A stretch of 64,000 nt of DNA from Miscanthus floridulus (lineage: Eukaryota; Streptophyta; Magnoliopsida; Poales; Poaceae). Below the pieces are notes generated by a model. It was given only the letters and a program-made list of their open reading frames with translations. It did not search any database and was not told where the DNA came from. This document shows, one piece after another, positions 11,242-20,100 of the stretch. The translations under genes and the position numbers were made by a program. Location of the stretch: positions 111,244,461-111,308,460 of the forward strand of contig NC_089595.1 in the NCBI RefSeq assembly GCF_019320115.1, given 5' to 3'. The stretch's first letter is position 1. Each line of letters starts with the position of its first letter.

Positions 11242-12301
11242 CTAAAGAATAGGTTCCTCATTTTCATTCATTGTTGCCACAGGTGGAATAACAATAGGTG
11301 CTGACACTATAGTATCTTGCACTGTCGGTGCAGCGACATCATGTAGTGAGAAAATTGGCTCATGAATCATTGGAGTGGACGCATACACCCGCTTCACTTC
11401 AAGATCAATTTCTCGAGCTACCATACTCCCCCTCATCAATTCATTCTCTAGGAAGATAGCGTGTCTCGTTTCCACAAACTTTGAATGTCTGTTTGGACAG
11501 TAGAAACGAAGACCTTTTGACTTTTCTGGGCAGCCAATGAAATAGCAAACTTACTATTTTAGGATCTAACTTCTCAATGTTTGGGTTAAATACTTTAGCC
11601 TCAGCAGGGCTCTCCCACACACTCAAGTGGTTTAGTGAGGGTACTCTTTCTGTCCACAACTCATACGGTGTTTTGGACACCGACTTACTTGGTACTTTAT
11701 TGAGAATATGAATGGCGGTTTTTAACGCCTCCATCCACAGGCTCAACTGTAAGGTGGAGTAACTTATCATACTGCGCACCATATCCATCAGGGTACAATT
11801 CCATCTTTCAGCTATTCCATTCTGCTGAGGTTCACCTGGTATAGAATATTGGGCTACTATGCCATTCTCCTATAAGAACCTTACAAAAGGTCCAGAAACT
11901 TAGCCATATGGGGTATGCCGACCGTAGTACTCCCCCACGGTCGAACCTGACTATCTTAATCTTTAAATTGTGTTGATTTTCAACTTTTGCCTTAAATATC
12001 CTAAATTTATCCAATGCTTCTTTTCTTTCTTTGATTGGATAAATGTAGCCATAATGGGAGTAATCATCTGTGAATGTTATGAACGAAACATAACCATCCA
12101 CACTCTTTACAGAAAACTAACCACAGATGTTTGTGTGAATAATCTATTAAATTTATGCGCTTCGTTTGGCATCTTTCTTAATTTTCTTTACATACTTTCT
12201 TTTTATGCATTCTGAGAGCTCTAATGGAGGAAGAATATTATTCTTAACTAGTCTTTCTATTCTTTCCCTCGAAATATGGCCTAAACGATAGTGCCATAAT
12301 T
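11242..12301 (-). pseudogene. Copia B GAG-pre-integrase and integrase, broken
   Basis: Read on the minus strand from 12301, the GAG-pre-integrase motif LWHYRLGHISRERIERLV comes first. The integrase core follows at 11832-12101, where FTDDYSHYGYIYPIKER holds the first catalytic Asp region; the next expected motif reads RFDRGGVL, so the second catalytic region is damaged. A third piece (11441-11788) is the core's C-terminal part (SLWMEALKTAIHILNKVPSK), and 11242-11475 is the linker toward reverse transcriptase. Several stops and shifts separate the pieces. The pre-integrase motif follows the gag remnant directly, so the zinc knuckle and protease were deleted. Confidence 0.82.
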
Positions 12302-12601
12302 TCAACGACGCATTGTGAGCTCTCTTATGCCACCATTATCAGAGTAACGCTCTGTCACCAGCTGCTTTATCAGCTGGGTAGCAAATGTCTTTGAAGAGCC
12401 AGTGAACTGACTCTTTATTCTATCGAGGTACTCGTTGATCGTGTCATACTCTGGGATTGAGTCCACAATTGCAGACTCAATCGTATTCTTTATCACAGCC
12501 AAACATTTCTTGTTGGCAGTGACCCACTTCCTATGCACAAGAGCATATGACATCTTTTGGGATTTCAAAATCCCTCTCTTTAGTTGCTCAAACGTCATCA
12601 T
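12302..12601 (-). pseudogene. Copia B gag remnant (UBN2 domain)
   Basis: About 99 codons remain. The stretch HRKWVTANKKCLAVIKNTIE, then IVDSIPEYDTINEYLDRIKSQF and a following basic, Leu-rich helix match the middle of Copia UBN2-type gag. Both the N-terminus and the zinc-knuckle end are missing, and the frame ends at the junction with the pre-integrase segment near 12301. Confidence 0.75.
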
Positions 12602-12756
12602 CCTCGTTTGTCTCCCTCACTGGTGCCACAGGCTCTGTGGAACACGACGAGGTGACTACACAGTCCACCTTAGACAAGATGAAAATCAGGTCAAAACTTT
12701 TCTTAACATAAAAATAACATCATTTGCATGCCTTGATTCCAACGTTGGTCAAAATC

Positions 12757-12990
12757 AAAACATACAACTGTTCGTATACACTAATTCTACATCACCGTTA
12801 GGCAGAAATAGAATTAATGTATAAAATCATTAAAATTCACAACTGTTCTTACACATGAATTCTACATCACCGTTGGGCAGAAATAGAATTAATGCATAAA
12901 TCATTAAAATTCATAATTGTTCTTATACACTAATTCTACATCACCGTTGGGCAGAAATAGAATTAATGCATAAAATCATTAAAATTACGA
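12757..12990. repeat. Tandem repeat, three copies of about 75 bp
   Basis: Units start near 12770, 12845 and 12919. Each carries GTTCTTATACAC-like sequence, then TTCTACATCACCGTTGGGCA, and ends AATTAATGCATAAAATCATT. The repeat lies in the leader of Copia B, upstream of gag on the minus strand. Confidence 0.9.
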
Positions 12991-13044
12991 TATTGTTATT
13001 AACAACGTTGGCCAAAAAATAACAACATCATAATCATGTCAAAG

Positions 13045-13199
13045 TCTCTTTTTCTCCAATTAAAACAACACATTGGTTCAAAATAACTGGAGAATAAACA
13101 ATTTTTTTAGCAGCGGAAAAACTCTCTTTTTCTCCAATTAAATATCACATTGATTCAAAATAACTGGAGAATAAACAATTTCTTTAGCAGTGGAAAAAC
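13045..13199. repeat. Tandem repeat, two copies of about 78 bp
   Basis: Units begin TCTCTTTTTCTCCAATTA at 13045 and 13123 and end in AGCAGYGGAAAAAC. Like the 75-bp array to its left, it is in the Copia B leader. Tandem duplications in leaders are common in plant LTR elements. Confidence 0.88.
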
Positions 13200-13314
13200 G
13201 TATACTCAATTTCTTTAATTTTACCCATAGGGAAAAATTACTTTTTCTATTTTATTTAAGCCATTAATCAATTTCCAGGAAATAAAACCTTTACTGGAAA
13301 ATGAAAAACGAAAA

Positions 13315-14636
13315 ATGACTCAAATGCTCACTATTCTTTCGGCCCGGCCGTCAAAACAGCCCGGCCCATCTGCCTTGCGCGACGCCCGGCCGCACCCAGG
13401 CCGCAACCTGGGCCTGGGCCGGCAAAGCCGCTCGGCCGTGCGCGCTCGCCTGGGCCGCATCTCTGGCCCATTCAATCTCGGCCGTCCGATGGAGATCGAC
13501 GGCTGCGCGTCGATTTCGCGCGAACAAAACCGCGGCCGCGGCCTCCGACTGGAAACCCTAGGCCATTCGCACTCTCTGCTTCTCTCTCTTCTTCACCGCT
13601 CTCTCCTCTCTCTACCTCAGCGCAACCAGCAGCGACCGAGTGAGACGAGCGGCGAAACGGTGGACGCAGCGAGCGAGCGGCAGCCATGGCGCCGTCGCTG
13701 GCCCCCTCGCCGGCGCGCGTGCTCCCCAACGGGTGAGCACGCTGCCGTCGAGCGGCCTTGGCCGCGGCGCCCCCTTGGCCGAGCCTGGCAGAAACATCTC
13801 CCCCCTCGGCTCGGCCCTCTTCTCCCGCGTCGGCGAACGGTTCACCCGGTGCACGGCGAGGTCTCTTTCCATTCTCTTCCTTTTCTTCTTCCCCTTCGGA
13901 TTTGAGTTATTCTTCTCTTTTCCGAACTGGTGTGGGGAATTAGGGTTTGGATCTTCTTTTGATCGGTTCTTTTCTATTTATACCGAATCTTTCTCTTCCC
14001 CTTCTTCATGCGAGTTAGGGTTAGGGTTCGGTTGAACCCTATTCGTGTTTTCTTTTGGTTTGATTCGAGATCTCCGATTCGGGTTTTCTTTTGGTTTGAT
14101 TCGAGATCTGCGAGATTATCCCCTTCCCCTCTTCCCTTTCTTTTCTTTTCTTTTGAATCTGCTTCTTTCTACGGATTCAACCGATTGGGGTACTAGGGTT
14201 AGGGTTTCGGGGTTTGCACTTTTCTTTTGATTTCTTTTCCTTTTGGAGTTCATCCGAATCGCTTCCCTTCCCCTTCTTCATGCGAGTTAGGGTTAGGGTT
14301 CGGTTGAACCTTTTCTTTTGATTTCTTTTCACGGTTTTGATTCCGATTGGAATGAGGATGGGTTAGTTCATCCGAATCGGGTTCACTGTTGTTCTTCCCC
14401 TTCACCCAGTTAGGGTTAGGGTTGGGGAACCACTGTTCTTCTTTCCTTTTACTCCTTTCCTCAGATCCGAACTAGATTTGTTCTGTTCTTGCCGTGCGCC
14501 GGTGAGAACGGCGGTGCGGCATCTTTTCCCCGCGCGGTGGCGGTGGTGACCGGGGTTCCAGTGACGTCCGCCACCCCCGGTCCCTTTTCTCTTTGCTTTT
14601 ACCCGGTTAGGGTTAGGGTTACACACTGGCAACCTC
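13315..14636. other. GC-rich, promoter-like block with telomere-like repeats inside the Copia B leader
   Basis: Composition changes sharply near 13335 from AT-rich leader to GC-rich sequence. On the plus strand the block holds clustered TGGGCC/GGCCCA boxes, AAACCCTA at 13553-13560, a CT-rich run, an ATGGCG start at 13685 and CCCAACGGGTGAGC resembling an exon-intron donor near 13732. A T-rich intron-like stretch follows. Five short GGGTTA runs (14014-14028, 14194-14207, 14285-14300, 14410-14424, 14606-14620) and two 36-bp repeats (14041-14112) occur in the second half. This is what a copied host promoter, first exon and intron start would look like, antisense to the element. It could instead be an old GC-rich leader. 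The open frames here are probably not proteins. Confidence 0.45.
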
Positions 14637-14648
14637 GCTCTGATACCA
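14637..14648 (-). other. Copia B primer-binding site (initiator tRNA-Met type)
   Basis: The minus strand reads TGGTATCAGAGC, one base from the LTR at 14650. It is the same site type as in Copia A. Confidence 0.88.
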
Positions 14649-14649
14649 T

Positions 14650-15072
14650 TGTTAAAATCTTTGTGTACCTTTCTGTGTAACCGTAGATTCGGGGTAAGCC
14701 TCCTCGCCTTAGCGTAGTTGGGCCGCAGCAACGTAGACGCCAAGTTCGCCCTGGATGCCGCCTCGCGGACGTCGGTGCTCGGCACGGTGGTGAGGAGGCG
14801 AAGTGGCGATCCAGTGGACCGGTGGAGACCCTGCAGAGGCGACGGCGGTGTGGTGGGGCATCCCGTTGCTGGCAGCACACTGTAGATCGGATTAGGGTTT
14901 CTATCGGTGGGATCATGGCGGCTCAGACCAACCTCATGACTGGAGCTGTGATCCCCACCTATCTTTATATGTGCTGTGCGACAGGGGGCCACCAACCTAT
15001 TAGGGTTGGGCGCCCCCGATCAGGGCGCAGAGGCAAGGGCCCAATAGACCGATTGGTGGAGATCAACTAACA
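14650..15072 (-). repeat. Copia B LTR, 5' copy relative to the element (423 bp)
   Basis: It matches 8904-9334 except for an 8-bp deletion near 15048 and scattered substitutions. It is the upstream LTR for the minus-strand element. Confidence 0.9.
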
Positions 15073-15077
15073 CCCCC

Positions 15078-15308
15078 TACTGTTCGGCATCCAGCATGCG
15101 TGCAATCCAACATGTAAATGAATACTGTACATACGCAAAAATAACGCGGTAATTATTCAGTCACCTATTACTAACACGTGTAAATTCGCCACTGCTTTTT
15201 TATGTTATGATGAAATGAAATTGGTTTTTGGTGAATCAAGCTAGTAAACCAAAATTATTCAGACGATACACATATGGATAGCAGGAGTCAAAGCCACCCT
15301 AAAATGAT
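15078..15308. other. Displaced downstream flank of the small gene
   Basis: Without Copia B this stretch would join position 8898, so it probably contains the original 3' untranslated end and terminator of the small gene at 8539-8838. I see no coding sequence. It ends at the 3' side of the DUF1668 pseudogene. Confidence 0.4.
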
Positions 15309-15893
15309 TTAGAAAACCGCTGTGATGGTATCCTCGCCACATCCCGACTTGTGACATAGTGATTTGTGCTTGACCACCCGAAGATCCCCCACTTTGCCAG
15401 GGAAGACATTGACACCACGGACAACCTCCACACCGGTCAGGACCGTAACATTCTGGCAATCATCCATGGCGGTGCCGGTGCGAAAGAACCTCGCGATGCA
15501 GAACCTGCGAGAGCCAAGGCTGACAAGCTGAGGGTCCTGTACCTGCTGCCATCCATTGGGTGTCTCGATTTCCTTCCAAGACTCCAGGACCTGTGGCTGG
15601 GAGTGGGAATCCATGGCGGAGAGGTCAGCAGCAGCCAGCAGGTTCTGGTCCTCGGCAGCGAAGCCAAACCAGAGCTTGAGCTCGGGAACGTAGTGAACCT
15701 CGCCTCGGAAGGGCAGCGTCTACTTGCCCACTTCACTCCACGCGTCGTCCTTGCAGTAGGTGGCGGTGTCCGTCACGATGCAGTAGGTGCCGGTGTCGCT
15801 CGCCGCGTCCAAGCAGTAGGTGCCGTTACCGTCTACGGATACGCAGATCTGAGAGCCGCTTTGACAAGAACGTAGGAGCTGATTTCTAGGCAG
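15309..15893 (-). pseudogene. DUF1668-like pseudogene, N-terminally truncated
   Basis: The C-terminal half of a DUF1668-type protein is readable and parallels the intact gene at 17211-18218. Matching landmarks include VHYVPELKLWFGF, DLSAMDSHSQPQV, QLVSLGSRRFCIARFF and VTVLTGVEVV, ending at the equivalent stop (TAVF against EVVF). Three lesions are visible. The codon matching Trp in the paralogue's GDWMLPF is TAG (complement at 15720-15722). A frameshift near 15855-15870 separates EISSYVLVK from GSQICVSVDGNGTYC. A GTYC-type segment is locally duplicated. Nothing recognisable remains upstream of about 15893, where a MITE begins at 15912. It probably arose by local duplication followed by decay. 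Confidence 0.82.
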
Positions 15894-15911
15894 CTGTGAC
15901 CGGCGCCGCTA

Positions 15912-15995
15912 TGTTCGGCAGCGAAGCTGTTTTGTTGTGAGAGAAAAATACTGTAGATTCTAGCTGATAAGCCGGCTGATAAGTTCAAGCGAACA
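15912..15995. mobile_element. Short MITE of the TGTTCG...CGAACA type
   Basis: It begins TGTTCGGCAGCGAAGC and ends AAGTTCAAGCGAACA, an imperfect terminal inverted repeat. The core phrase GTGAGAGAAAAATACTG and GATAAGCCGGCTGATAAG match the motif set of the two larger copies at 16883 and 19687. I could not identify a target duplication. It separates the DUF1668 pseudogene from the V-ATPase pseudogene. Confidence 0.6.
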
Positions 15996-16004
15996 AGGTT
16001 GCAA

Positions 16005-16525
16005 CACTTTATCTGATAATCCAGGAGAAGAAACTAGCTTCACAGAAACTTGGAGACACAATGGAGATGATGTTTGGTGGGCGTCATGATGATGGCAGTT
16101 TTTTCAATCTACACAGGATTAATATACAGTGAATTTTTCTCTGTTCCATTTGGGCTTTTCGGTAAATCTCCCTATGCATGCCGTGATCCCTTCTTGTAGT
16201 GATGCTTGTACTGAAGGACTAATTAAGGTAAGAGAGATGCATACCCTTTTGCTGTGGACCCTGTCTGGCACGGTAGCCGCAGCGAGCTGCCGTTTCTCAA
16301 TTCACTGAAGATGAAGATCTCGATTCTTCTTGGATTTGCACAAATGAACCTTGGAATCTGATTAGTTACTTCAATGCAATTTTTTTCAGGAACAGTCTTA
16401 ATGTGTGGTACCAGTTCATTCCCCAGCTGATCTTCTTGAACAGCTTATTTGGTTACCTGTCCTTGCTCATTACTATTAAGTGGTGCACGGGGTCCAAAGC
16501 AGATCTATATCGTATATTGCTTGAC
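16005..16525 (+). pseudogene. V-ATPase membrane subunit a (VHA-a) pseudogene fragment
   Basis: No long frame is open, but conceptual translation across shifts matches the C-terminal half of plant vacuolar H+-ATPase subunit a. From left to right it shows [106 protein letters not shown] and [12 protein letters not shown]. In the intact protein these lie in the proton-translocating membrane domain. Here the frame changes near 16080, 16187, 16245 and 16355. The coding blocks run on without intron sequence between them, which would fit a copied mRNA, but I see no poly(A) tail or target duplication, so a direct genomic fragment is possible. Confidence 0.85.
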
Positions 16526-16882
16526 ATTGAACAGTGAGAATCAGTCCTTCAGCACTTTGTGCTCCCACTGCTTAATGTCGATGTGGAATTGTGGACTCAA
16601 CTATTATTGTCTTATCTCAATGGAGATGTCTGGAAGCAGAAGTAACACTGCCAAGGTGAAAACTATTTTCCTTGGCGGTTTGTACCCATTATATTGCAAG
16701 AGATGTCATATTGTCACTAAACATAGTAGAAAATGGACTACTCCGCTCTTAAGACTGTCATGACAATTAGAATCCGTAAAAAAAATATTGTAAGATACAT
16801 GAGTCTTCATTGTCACCACATAAATGGTAGAGCGCCAAAACTAAGATAACTCGGTCGGATTGTACAATTGCAAAAGACACCA
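16526..16882. other. Intergenic stretch, nothing assigned
   Basis: The V-ATPase similarity ends near 16520. A 104-codon plus-strand frame crosses this boundary but shows no recognisable motif, so I treat it as chance. The rest is AT-rich without repeats that I can define. Confidence 0.4.
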
Positions 16883-17011
16883 TGTTCGTTTCGGTTTATT
16901 CGCTCGTATCTGGCTTATAATCAACGGCTTGAACAGTGTTTTTCTCTCACACCAAACTAGCCAGCAGTACTTTCAGCCATGGCTTATAAGCCAATTCAGC
17001 CGAAACGAATA
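16883..17011. mobile_element. MITE with TTCGTTTCGG inverted ends (about 129 bp)
   Basis: The left end TGTTCGTTTCGGTTTAT pairs with the right end ATTCAGCCGAAACGAATA over about 13 positions. Internally it carries GGCTTATAATCAACGG, TTTTTCTCTCACACC and GGCTTATAAGCCAATTC. Elements with this structure are very common near genes in sorghum, sugarcane and maize. I could not see a clear target duplication. It lies 200 bp downstream of the DUF1668 gene. Confidence 0.75.
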
Positions 17012-17210
17012 GTCTCAATATCACCATACATATAGCACTAAACAAAAAACAGCTAGGCTTTGATGACAAAGTAAAGCAAGTTCTCAAGGGAAGAGATACC
17101 GAGTTGTCTCTTGCAGACAAATCGAAGCCCCGAATTTATTCAGACGCATGATAGTAGTGATGGATAAGATAACACACAGGGGGGGTCTGGAAGCAACGAA
17201 CCAAACTTAT

Positions 17211-18218
17211 TCAGAACACTACCTCAATGTTACCAACACTGCCATAAGAAATGTGGCGTCTTGAATTGTGCTTGATCATTTGGAGCTGCACTTTACCCTT
17301 GCTGCCATTGCCACCGCTAAAGGTGTCACTGGCAGTCCCATGGGCGTCATGGACACATGGCACCACATCGATACCAGTCAAGACGGTGAAATATTCAGAA
17401 TCACAGTAGGCCATCGGATTCACATAGGACATGGGATTCGGTAGAGCACGGAAGAAGAACCTTGTGATGCAGAACCTGCCAGAGCCTAGGTTGACAAGCT
17501 GAGGAGGCTTCATCTCCCTCCAGTCTCCAGGTGCCTCGAGCTCCTTCCAAGTGCCTACTAGCTGTGGCTGGGACTGGGAGTCCATGGTGGACAGGTCAGC
17601 AGCGCACAGTTGCCAGTCCTGGGTGCAGATGCCAAACCACAGCTTCAGCTCCGGCACATATTCGACCTTACCTGTGAAGGGTAGCATCCAGTCGCCGACA
17701 TGGCTCCAAGTGTGTGTCACCGTGTCCAAGCAGTAGGCGCCAGTGCTATCCGCCGAAACGTAGACGACATGGGAGCCGCCTCGTTCGACCACCGCGTAGG
17801 AGGTGATGTCGGGGTGCTTGCTGTTCTCGTAGTGCTTAGGGTCATGGACAAATGGCGGCGGTGGGAGGAACTGCCTCTGCCAGGACTTGGAATCGCATTT
17901 GTAGACAAAAGCCTCAAACTGATTGCTCAGCTGCTCGTCGTCTCCCTGCAGCTCCTCCTGATAGGGACGGCCCTCAATGATGTAGAAGCTGCCATTACCG
18001 GCGGCGGCGGCGGCATCAGCACTGGATGGGAGCGGGACAAAGCAGGGCAAGGGCGAATGCTTGGGCACGTGGAAGTAGGGAATGGTCTCCACTCGGCGCG
18101 TGTTCACGTCGAAGAGGACAGCGCGGTAAGATGGGTCCACGCACAGCAGCTTTCGACCTGCAAGCGGCAAACACTTCATATACCAGTAACAGTCTACGAT
18201 TGAGCATCGGAAGTTCAT
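17211..18218 (-). CDS. DUF1668-type protein of unknown function (335 aa), apparently intact
   Basis: A single uninterrupted exon starts at the ATG at 18218 (MNFRCSIVDCYWYMKC). The domain runs nearly end to end. Its landmarks are KLLCVDPSYRAVLFDVNTRR, SHVVYVSADSTGAYCLDTV, WSHVGDWMLPF, VEYVPELKLWFGI, LCAADLS, QLVNLGSGRFCITRFFF and FTVLTGIDVV, ending NIEVVF. This order is characteristic of the DUF1668 family, expanded in grasses and built of kelch-like beta repeats; no biochemical role is established. The length is somewhat short for the family. There is no signal peptide or membrane segment, so it is probably cytosolic or nuclear. A paralogous pseudogene lies 1.3 kb downstream, pointing to tandem duplication. 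A hAT-type element at 18340-19355 sits only 121 bp upstream of the start and probably separates distal promoter elements. Confidence 0.8.
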   Translation of the reverse strand: MNFRCSIVDCYWYMKCLPLAGRKLLCVDPSYRAVLFDVNTRRVETIPYFHVPKHSPLPCFVPLPSSADAAAAAGNGSFYIIEGRPYQEELQGDDEQLSNQFEAFVYKCDSKSWQRQFLPPPPFVHDPKHYENSKHPDITSYAVVERGGSHVVYVSADSTGAYCLDTVTHTWSHVGDWMLPFTGKVEYVPELKLWFGICTQDWQLCAADLSTMDSQSQPQLVGTWKELEAPGDWREMKPPQLVNLGSGRFCITRFFFRALPNPMSYVNPMAYCDSEYFTVLTGIDVVPCVHDAHGTASDTFSGGNGSKGKVQLQMIKHNSRRHISYGSVGNIEVVF

Positions 18219-18276
18219 GGTTGGTTGAGGAAGCTGAATCTCCCGGATCTTTCTTGTGATCGATGAAGCTGCTGCT

Positions 18277-18285
18277 TGCTTATAG
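18277..18285 (-). promoter_or_regulatory. Candidate TATA box of the DUF1668 gene
   Basis: The minus strand reads AACTATAAG about 60 bp upstream of the ATG at 18218. This leaves a short leader of roughly 30 bases. It lies between the start codon and the hAT insertion, so the core promoter would be intact. A weak match, supported mainly by position. Confidence 0.35.
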
Positions 18286-18339
18286 TTCTTGCGGTCGTCT
18301 TGCGGCGGAAATTCTGATTCAGACCTGTTTCCTTTCGGT

Positions 18340-19355
18340 TATAGATGGCCAACGGGCCGGTCCGGCACGGCATGGCACGGGCCCGTCAAAAGCACGGCAC
18401 GGCACGCCGGGCCACCGGGACGTGCCTAAAAAGGCCACGGGCCTAGCTGACGGCCCAGGCACGGCCTGCTGGGCTGTTTTTCGTGCCGGGCCGGCCCGGT
18501 AAGCATGGCCTGTCAGGGAGGCCGGGCCAGCCCAAGGCCCGCTTCAATAGGTGACGACGGCGCGTCGGAGGCATCAAAGAGAGGAAAGGGAAGAACAGGA
18601 GGGGCAGCACGGGAGCGCGGTGGCGGCGGTCGACGCCGGCGCGCTCGCCCTGGCCTCGAGGCAGATCCGCAGCGTCAACCGTCGGAGCAGGCAATGGGAC
18701 GCCAGATCCGGTCGCTCGAAGCCGGCTGCCACGCTCGAGGCCAACGGCGGTGCATGGAGGAGGCCGCACTGCCGCAGAGACGAGAGAGAGGCGGGGAAAG
18801 CGAGGCAGCTGCTTGAGCCGGATCCGGCGGCCTCGCAGGCCGCGACAGCGCACCCGAGGCGCGGACTCCGCGGAGCCTGGGGCCGGCGCACTCGCTCTCG
18901 AGGCGCGGCCGCGAGGAGGGAAGGAGCCGGCGGCGCCACCTGCCGGCGAGCAGAGGACGGGGGAGCAAAGTCGCGGGGGAGGGTTAGCGGAGGAGGGCGG
19001 AGTGCGGCGCTGTCGGCGCAGAGGAGTGAGTGCGGCGCGGCCGCGTGGGGAGGGGACTGCGCGGGGTGGCGTGGAGGGGGAGGGGAAGGGAGTTAGGGTT
19101 CGGGGAATCGGGAGTGGGGCACGGGGAGGGTGCGAGCGGGGAGCGGACCGCGGGGAGGCGGCAGGCCGGGCCGCTAGCGGGCCGCCTGTTCTGTAGCAGG
19201 CCGTGCCGTGCCGGCCCACGTGCCTGGGGTAAGGCCCAGGCACGGCCTGCTCCTCCGTGCCGGGCTAGCTTGGGCCCGCTATCCGCCGGGTCGGGCCGTG
19301 CTTGGGCCGGGCCAAAAAAACGGGCCGACGGGCTCGGGCTGCATGGCCCACTATG
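18340..19355. mobile_element. hAT-type non-autonomous element 1 (1016 bp)
   Basis: An exact 8-bp duplication, CTTTCGGT, flanks it at 18332-18339 and 19356-19363. The ends TATAGATGGCC and (inverted) CATAGTGGGCC form an 11-bp imperfect terminal repeat. Eight-base duplications and short TIRs of this form indicate the hAT superfamily. Both subterminal regions are packed with GGCACGG and CCGGCCC words, likely transposase-binding repeats. The core (about 18540-19190) is extremely GC-rich. It is open in several frames on both strands, but those frames are low-complexity and I do not call them genes. Element 2 (34794-35985) is a relative. Confidence 0.88.
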
Positions 19356-19363
19356 CTTTCGGT

Positions 19364-19686
19364 GGCGGCAGTACAGGTGTTCTTGTGTTGAACTGCTTGT
19401 GGCGCCTCAGGTCGATGCAGCGCAGCGATTTGGCTCCTGGATGCCGTTGTCCATGATCAGATTCAGAAACCGGCGCGAGAGGCCCATCGCCGGTGGATTC
19501 AAACCGACGCAGCACAGCGCTGGAGAATGGAGGCGATGGGGCGGAGCTACGGAGCAGAATGCCCAGCGGGCGCGGCGGCGGCGGGTGGGCGTCGCGAGAT
19601 AGGTCTGGAATATGGACGGCCTTGGGTGGGCTGTTCTCTCTGAGGAGGCCTGGGCTGCTTTTCTCTCAATTCATCAATTTGCAGCA
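19364..19686. other. Intergenic stretch between hAT element 1 and a MITE
   Basis: This is the continuation of the DUF1668 upstream flank beyond the hAT insertion. It is moderately GC-rich. I see no supported coding sequence. Confidence 0.35.
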
Positions 19687-19797
19687 TGTTCGCTTGTTGG
19701 TTTTAGCCAGCCCAAACCAACCAGCCAACAGTATTTTTCTCTCACAACAAACCAGCACCAGCCAGCCCAAACCAATCCAGAAACCAACCAGCGAACA
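19687..19797. mobile_element. MITE with TGTTCGCTTGTTGG inverted ends (111 bp)
   Basis: The left end TGTTCGCTTGTTGGTTT pairs with the right end AAACCAACCAGCGAACA at 16 of 17 positions. The centre contains AGTATTTTTCTCTCACAACA, which corresponds to the core phrase of the MITEs at 15912 and 16883. The three are members of related families. Confidence 0.8.
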
Positions 19798-19924
19798 GGC
19801 CGTTGTTCGTTTGATGCAAACGAGACATGGTAATCAAACAACCAGAAGTAATTCAGTGGAGAGTATTATTATAACAAACAATCCAACACCTGAAACAAAC
19901 CGGGAGAGGCCTCGGTGAAGATTC

Positions 19925-20091
19925 TCACCGTGGCAGCACGAGCAAAGTGGTGCCGTTGGTATGAGCAAGTGACCAACGGCCCGCCGGACTGCCCAGCAAG
20001 ACGCTGGTGTGATGGAAGAAGATGATGCCGTCACGGTAGTCGCACGCCCAAGAAGTTGGAGGGCGAGGTTGAGCCTCTGCGGACGTGACAT
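19925..20091 (-). other. Possible gene remnant ahead of the Helitron-like end, unrecognised
   Basis: About 50 minus-strand codons ending at a stop near 19925 have gene-like composition, including SWACDYRDGIIFFHHTSVLL and GRWSLAHTNGTTLLVLP. I do not recognise the family. The frame runs to 20140, but the part right of 20101 lies in Helitron-like sequence, so any original gene would have been broken there. Confidence 0.25.
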
Positions 20092-20100
20092 TATATATCA

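Larger units (their letters stand above)
8904..15072 (-). mobile_element. Copia element B: degenerate full-length LTR retrotransposon
   Basis: Direct repeats at 8904-9334 and 14650-15072 begin TGTTAAAATC and end AACTAACA, and CCCCC flanks the element at 8899-8903 and 15073-15077. On the minus strand the order is LTR, primer-binding site, a 2-kb leader, a gag remnant, GAG-pre-integrase, integrase, reverse transcriptase, RNase H, polypurine tract and LTR. Integrase preceding reverse transcriptase defines Copia. The short LTRs and pol sequence suggest the Tork/TAR group (inference). The zinc knuckle and protease are missing and many stops interrupt the rest, so it cannot move by itself. The LTRs differ by an 8-bp deletion and scattered substitutions. 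Confidence 0.92.

Noticed and set aside
13315..13905. Long GC-rich open frames (196 and 131 codons) in the Copia B leader read as a protein gene
   Set aside because: Composition is Arg/Pro/Ser noise open in several frames; the arrangement fits a promoter and first exon or untranslated leader better than a 196-residue protein.
14014..14620. Interstitial telomere or chromosome-end healing site
   Set aside because: The runs are only two to three hexamers long, separated by ordinary sequence and all inside one retrotransposon leader.
18443..19243. A 266-codon minus-strand frame and several plus-strand frames in hAT element 1
   Set aside because: All frames are open because the core is extremely GC-rich; no motif, and no relationship to hAT transposase.
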